DNA of 64,000 nucleotides, taken from Vibrio sp. Y2-5. GTDB taxonomy: Bacteria > Pseudomonadota > Gammaproteobacteria > Enterobacterales > Vibrionaceae. The stretch is from positions 1-64,000 of the forward strand of contig NZ_JACVEG010000005.1 in the NCBI RefSeq assembly GCF_014596725.1, read 5' to 3'. A program made the translations under genes and the position numbers. Numbering within the stretch: position 1 is the stretch's first letter; each line of letters opens with the position of its first letter. The notes below the pieces were generated by a model that saw only the letters and a list, made by a program, of their open reading frames with translations, ran no database searches and was not told where the DNA came from. Positions 62,091 to 64,000 of this stretch are shown here, in pieces.

Positions 62091-63425
62091 TTAAGATTTA
62101 GTCTTTGCTGATTTCGCTGCTTTTAGGCCGCTGTTGATATCAAGGATATCTTGTTCAGACAGAGAACCTACAGCTTGACGAAGTTGCAATACACTCAGAA
62201 TGTAGTTGTAACGAGCGGATGATAGGTTTTTGTTCGCGTTGTACAAGCTGCGAGTTGAATCAAGTACGTCAACGATAGTACGAGTACCGACATCAAAACC
62301 AGCTTCAGTTGCTTCTAGCGCTGATTTCGCTGAAATTACAGATTGTTCATAAGCACGCAATGCACCAATTGAAGCGTTGATGTTGTTGTTGTTTGCACGA
62401 ACAGCCTTAATCACACTGCGGTAAGAGGCTTCTAAATCTTGGCTTGCCGAAACATACGCAAATTCCGCTTGTTTGGTTTGCGAAGTCACATTACCACCAG
62501 TGTACAGAGGCACAGATAAGTTCACACCGATATTTAAATCGTTGTAATCGTGACCATCAAAATTGTAACCATTGCCGCTGCTGTCCATTTGTTTGCCATA
62601 GTTGTATCCGCCATCGAGCGTTAATGATGGCAGGTGGCCAGAACTTGCTAACGAGATGTTGTCTTTCGCTACATCTTGCGCGATGCGAGATGACAAAAGA
62701 GATAAGTTCTTTTGTTGAGCTTCGTCAACCAAAGCATCCATTGAAGTCTCTGATGGGCTAGCAGAAAAACGGTTGGTATCAAGAATGCTCAGATCTTTGT
62801 GGTCTTGACCTGTAATTTCACGCAGTGACTCATAGCTATTAATTAAGGTATTTTCAGCTAATACTTCATCTGCCAAAACGCTGTCGTATTGAGCTTGAGC
62901 ATCATGTACGTCGGTAATCGCAGAAAGACCTACTTCGAAACGCTGCTTAGTTTGTTCTAGCTGACGACCAACCGCTGCTTTTTCTGCACGGACAAACTCT
63001 AGGTTGTCTTGAGCACTAAGCACTGAGAAATAAGCTTGAGCAACTCGCAGGATCAAAGACTGCTGAACAACCGCATATTGTGCATCGGCTTGGCGAGCTT
63101 GTTTCTCTGCAGTATCTAATGAAACCCAGCTTGAACGATTGTAAAGTTCTTGAGAAAAGGAAATTCCTGCAGATAGCACTTCACTATCTTTTGGTTCGTC
63201 ACTACTAGTAATGTTGTAACCAGCCGTCAGATTGATCTGTGGTAGTAAGCTACTACGGCTAGAAGTTACTGCTTCAAATGCTGCGTCACGTTGTGCCGCT
63301 GCGCTCAGTAATTGAGGGTCATTTTCTTTTGCTTGATCGTAAATTTGAGCAAGATCGTCAGCCGATACTGCAGCACTTAAGCTGCCAAGAGCTACGCTAA
63401 TAAATACTGGAAGCAGTTTTTTCAT
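62091..63425 (-). CDS. tolC: Outer membrane channel TolC
   Basis: A 444-residue outer-membrane efflux protein. Signal peptide MKKLLPVFISVALGSLSAAVSA is followed by two structural repeats, each with coiled-coil helices and beta-barrel strands: DDLAQIYDQAKENDPQLLSA opens the first and PSETSMDALVDEAQQKNLSL the second. It forms the trimeric exit duct for RND and ABC efflux pumps and type I secretion. Length is shorter than E. coli TolC (493) mainly at the C-terminus, as in other vibrios. It is divergent from nudF, as in E. coli. Confidence 0.94.
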   Translation of the reverse strand: MKKLLPVFISVALGSLSAAVSADDLAQIYDQAKENDPQLLSAAAQRDAAFEAVTSSRSSLLPQINLTAGYNITSSDEPKDSEVLSAGISFSQELYNRSSWVSLDTAEKQARQADAQYAVVQQSLILRVAQAYFSVLSAQDNLEFVRAEKAAVGRQLEQTKQRFEVGLSAITDVHDAQAQYDSVLADEVLAENTLINSYESLREITGQDHKDLSILDTNRFSASPSETSMDALVDEAQQKNLSLLSSRIAQDVAKDNISLASSGHLPSLTLDGGYNYGKQMDSSGNGYNFDGHDYNDLNIGVNLSVPLYTGGNVTSQTKQAEFAYVSASQDLEASYRSVIKAVRANNNNINASIGALRAYEQSVISAKSALEATEAGFDVGTRTIVDVLDSTRSLYNANKNLSSARYNYILSVLQLRQAVGSLSEQDILDINSGLKAAKSAKTKS

Positions 63426-63673
63426 TGGTCCTATTCCTGCCTATTATGAAGTTAGGGTGGGCGTTTCAAGAGTTTACCCTAATTTGGTTGTAATTTACTC
63501 GAAACTTTGCACTTTTTTACACTTAACTATCCATGTGTGCAATATAAATTTATTTCATTTAAAAATATATATAATTTTTGTATGAAAAGTTGAACAATGT
63601 CCTTGGAAGTCACCAGTTACCACGAGTAAACTACGTTGTTTAGCCGTCCTTTATTCATGTCGGGAGCTCTGGA

Positions 63674-64000
63674 ATGTCACAAACCGATAAACCATTAGGT
63701 CAATTTACGTCGCAAGACATTGAAATCGTCTCAAAAGAGACACTGTTTCAAGGTTTTTTCCGTATGGTGAAATATCGCTTCAAACATAAGCTTTTTCAAG
63801 GCGGATGGAGTGAACCTATTGAACGTGAACTTTTCGAACGTGGGCATGCGGCGGCCTTGCTGCCTTACGATGCGGTTCGAGATCAAGTGGTTATCATTGA
63901 ACAGATTCGTGTTGGAACACTCGAACAACAACGTCCGTGGCAGCTAGAAATTGTTGCGGGTATTATCGACCGTGATGAAAGTGCTGTTGAAGTTGTACGA
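63674..64000 (+). CDS. nudF: ADP-ribose pyrophosphatase (partial, runs off the window)
   Basis: The first 109 codons of a Nudix hydrolase, still open at the window end. The N-terminal SQDIEIVSKETLFQGFFRMV and the central RGHAAALLPYDAVRDQVVII, followed by EQIRVGT...PWQLEIVAGIIDRDES, match NudF, which splits ADP-ribose into AMP and ribose 5-phosphate. The Nudix box itself should lie just past the end. GGGAG lies eight bases before the ATG. Divergent from tolC across a 248-base AT-rich gap; tolC-nudF is a conserved neighbourhood. Confidence 0.92.
   Translation, partial: MSQTDKPLGQFTSQDIEIVSKETLFQGFFRMVKYRFKHKLFQGGWSEPIERELFERGHAAALLPYDAVRDQVVIIEQIRVGTLEQQRPWQLEIVAGIIDRDESAVEVVR

Overview
The window looks like a stretch of the larger (chromosome I) core genome of a Vibrio species. 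The evidence is the protein character and the gene order: rrn end with 5S-tRNA-Thr-5S, leuABCD, leuO, ilvIH, serA-rpiA-fau-6S RNA-zapA, ubiH-ubiI, ygfZ, sdhE, nadB, rpoE-rseABC, lepA-lepB-rnc-era-recO-pdxJ-acpS, barA, rlmD-relA-mazG-pyrG-eno, cca, gspAB, pit, ygiF, glnE-hldE, tolC and nudF. The intergenic palindromes are also of kinds I associate with vibrios. I cannot name the species. Nearly all the DNA is housekeeping sequence; there is no prophage, insertion sequence, CRISPR array or genomic island.

Layout. 1-370: end of an rRNA operon (5S tail, terminator-like hairpin, tRNA-Thr, second 5S, terminator). 392-6330: a DUF547 lipoprotein-like or secreted protein gene, then the leucine operon on the minus strand, with a leucine-rich leader peptide (leuL), attenuator and promoter. 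6591-9533: a PAP2 phosphatase coupled to an MJ1255/VC2487-type glycosyltransferase, then leuO. 9731-17878: acyl-CoA synthetase, acetolactate synthase ilvIH, serA, rpiA, 5-formyl-THF cyclo-ligase, 6S RNA and zapA. 18120-25922: ygfB-ubiH-ubiI, ytfK, ybaK/ygfZ, sdhE-ygfX and nadB. 26348-35555: the sigma-E operon and the lepA to acpS run. 35638-46356: barA, rlmD, relA, mazG, pyrG and eno. 46357-46897: a gene-free, repeat-rich stretch. 46898-64000: cca, gspAB, an SH3-domain protein, phosphate transport, ygiF, an ion channel, a chemoreceptor, glnE, hldE, tolC and the start of nudF.

Themes. Branched-chain amino acid synthesis (leu, ilvIH) sits with its regulator leuO. Envelope-stress control (rpoE-rseABC) precedes the signal peptidase. 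Stringent-response factors occur twice: relA, and ytfK, which in E. coli acts on SpoT. Nitrogen signalling (glnE) and LPS heptose synthesis (hldE) are adjacent, as in enterics.

The least ordinary region is downstream of eno. The last ~130 bp of eno together with its terminator is present a second time as a diverged tandem copy. Its terminator stem has changed on both arms, and two short inserted blocks in it are complementary to one another. It is followed by two palindromic elements of one family in opposite orientations, the second of which supplies the final codons and stop of cca. Other observations are a CRP-like site abutting the pyrG promoter, repeated inverted repeats before leuO, and a chemoreceptor with almost no periplasmic domain next to a voltage-sensor-type channel. 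I did not find a clear new multigene system.
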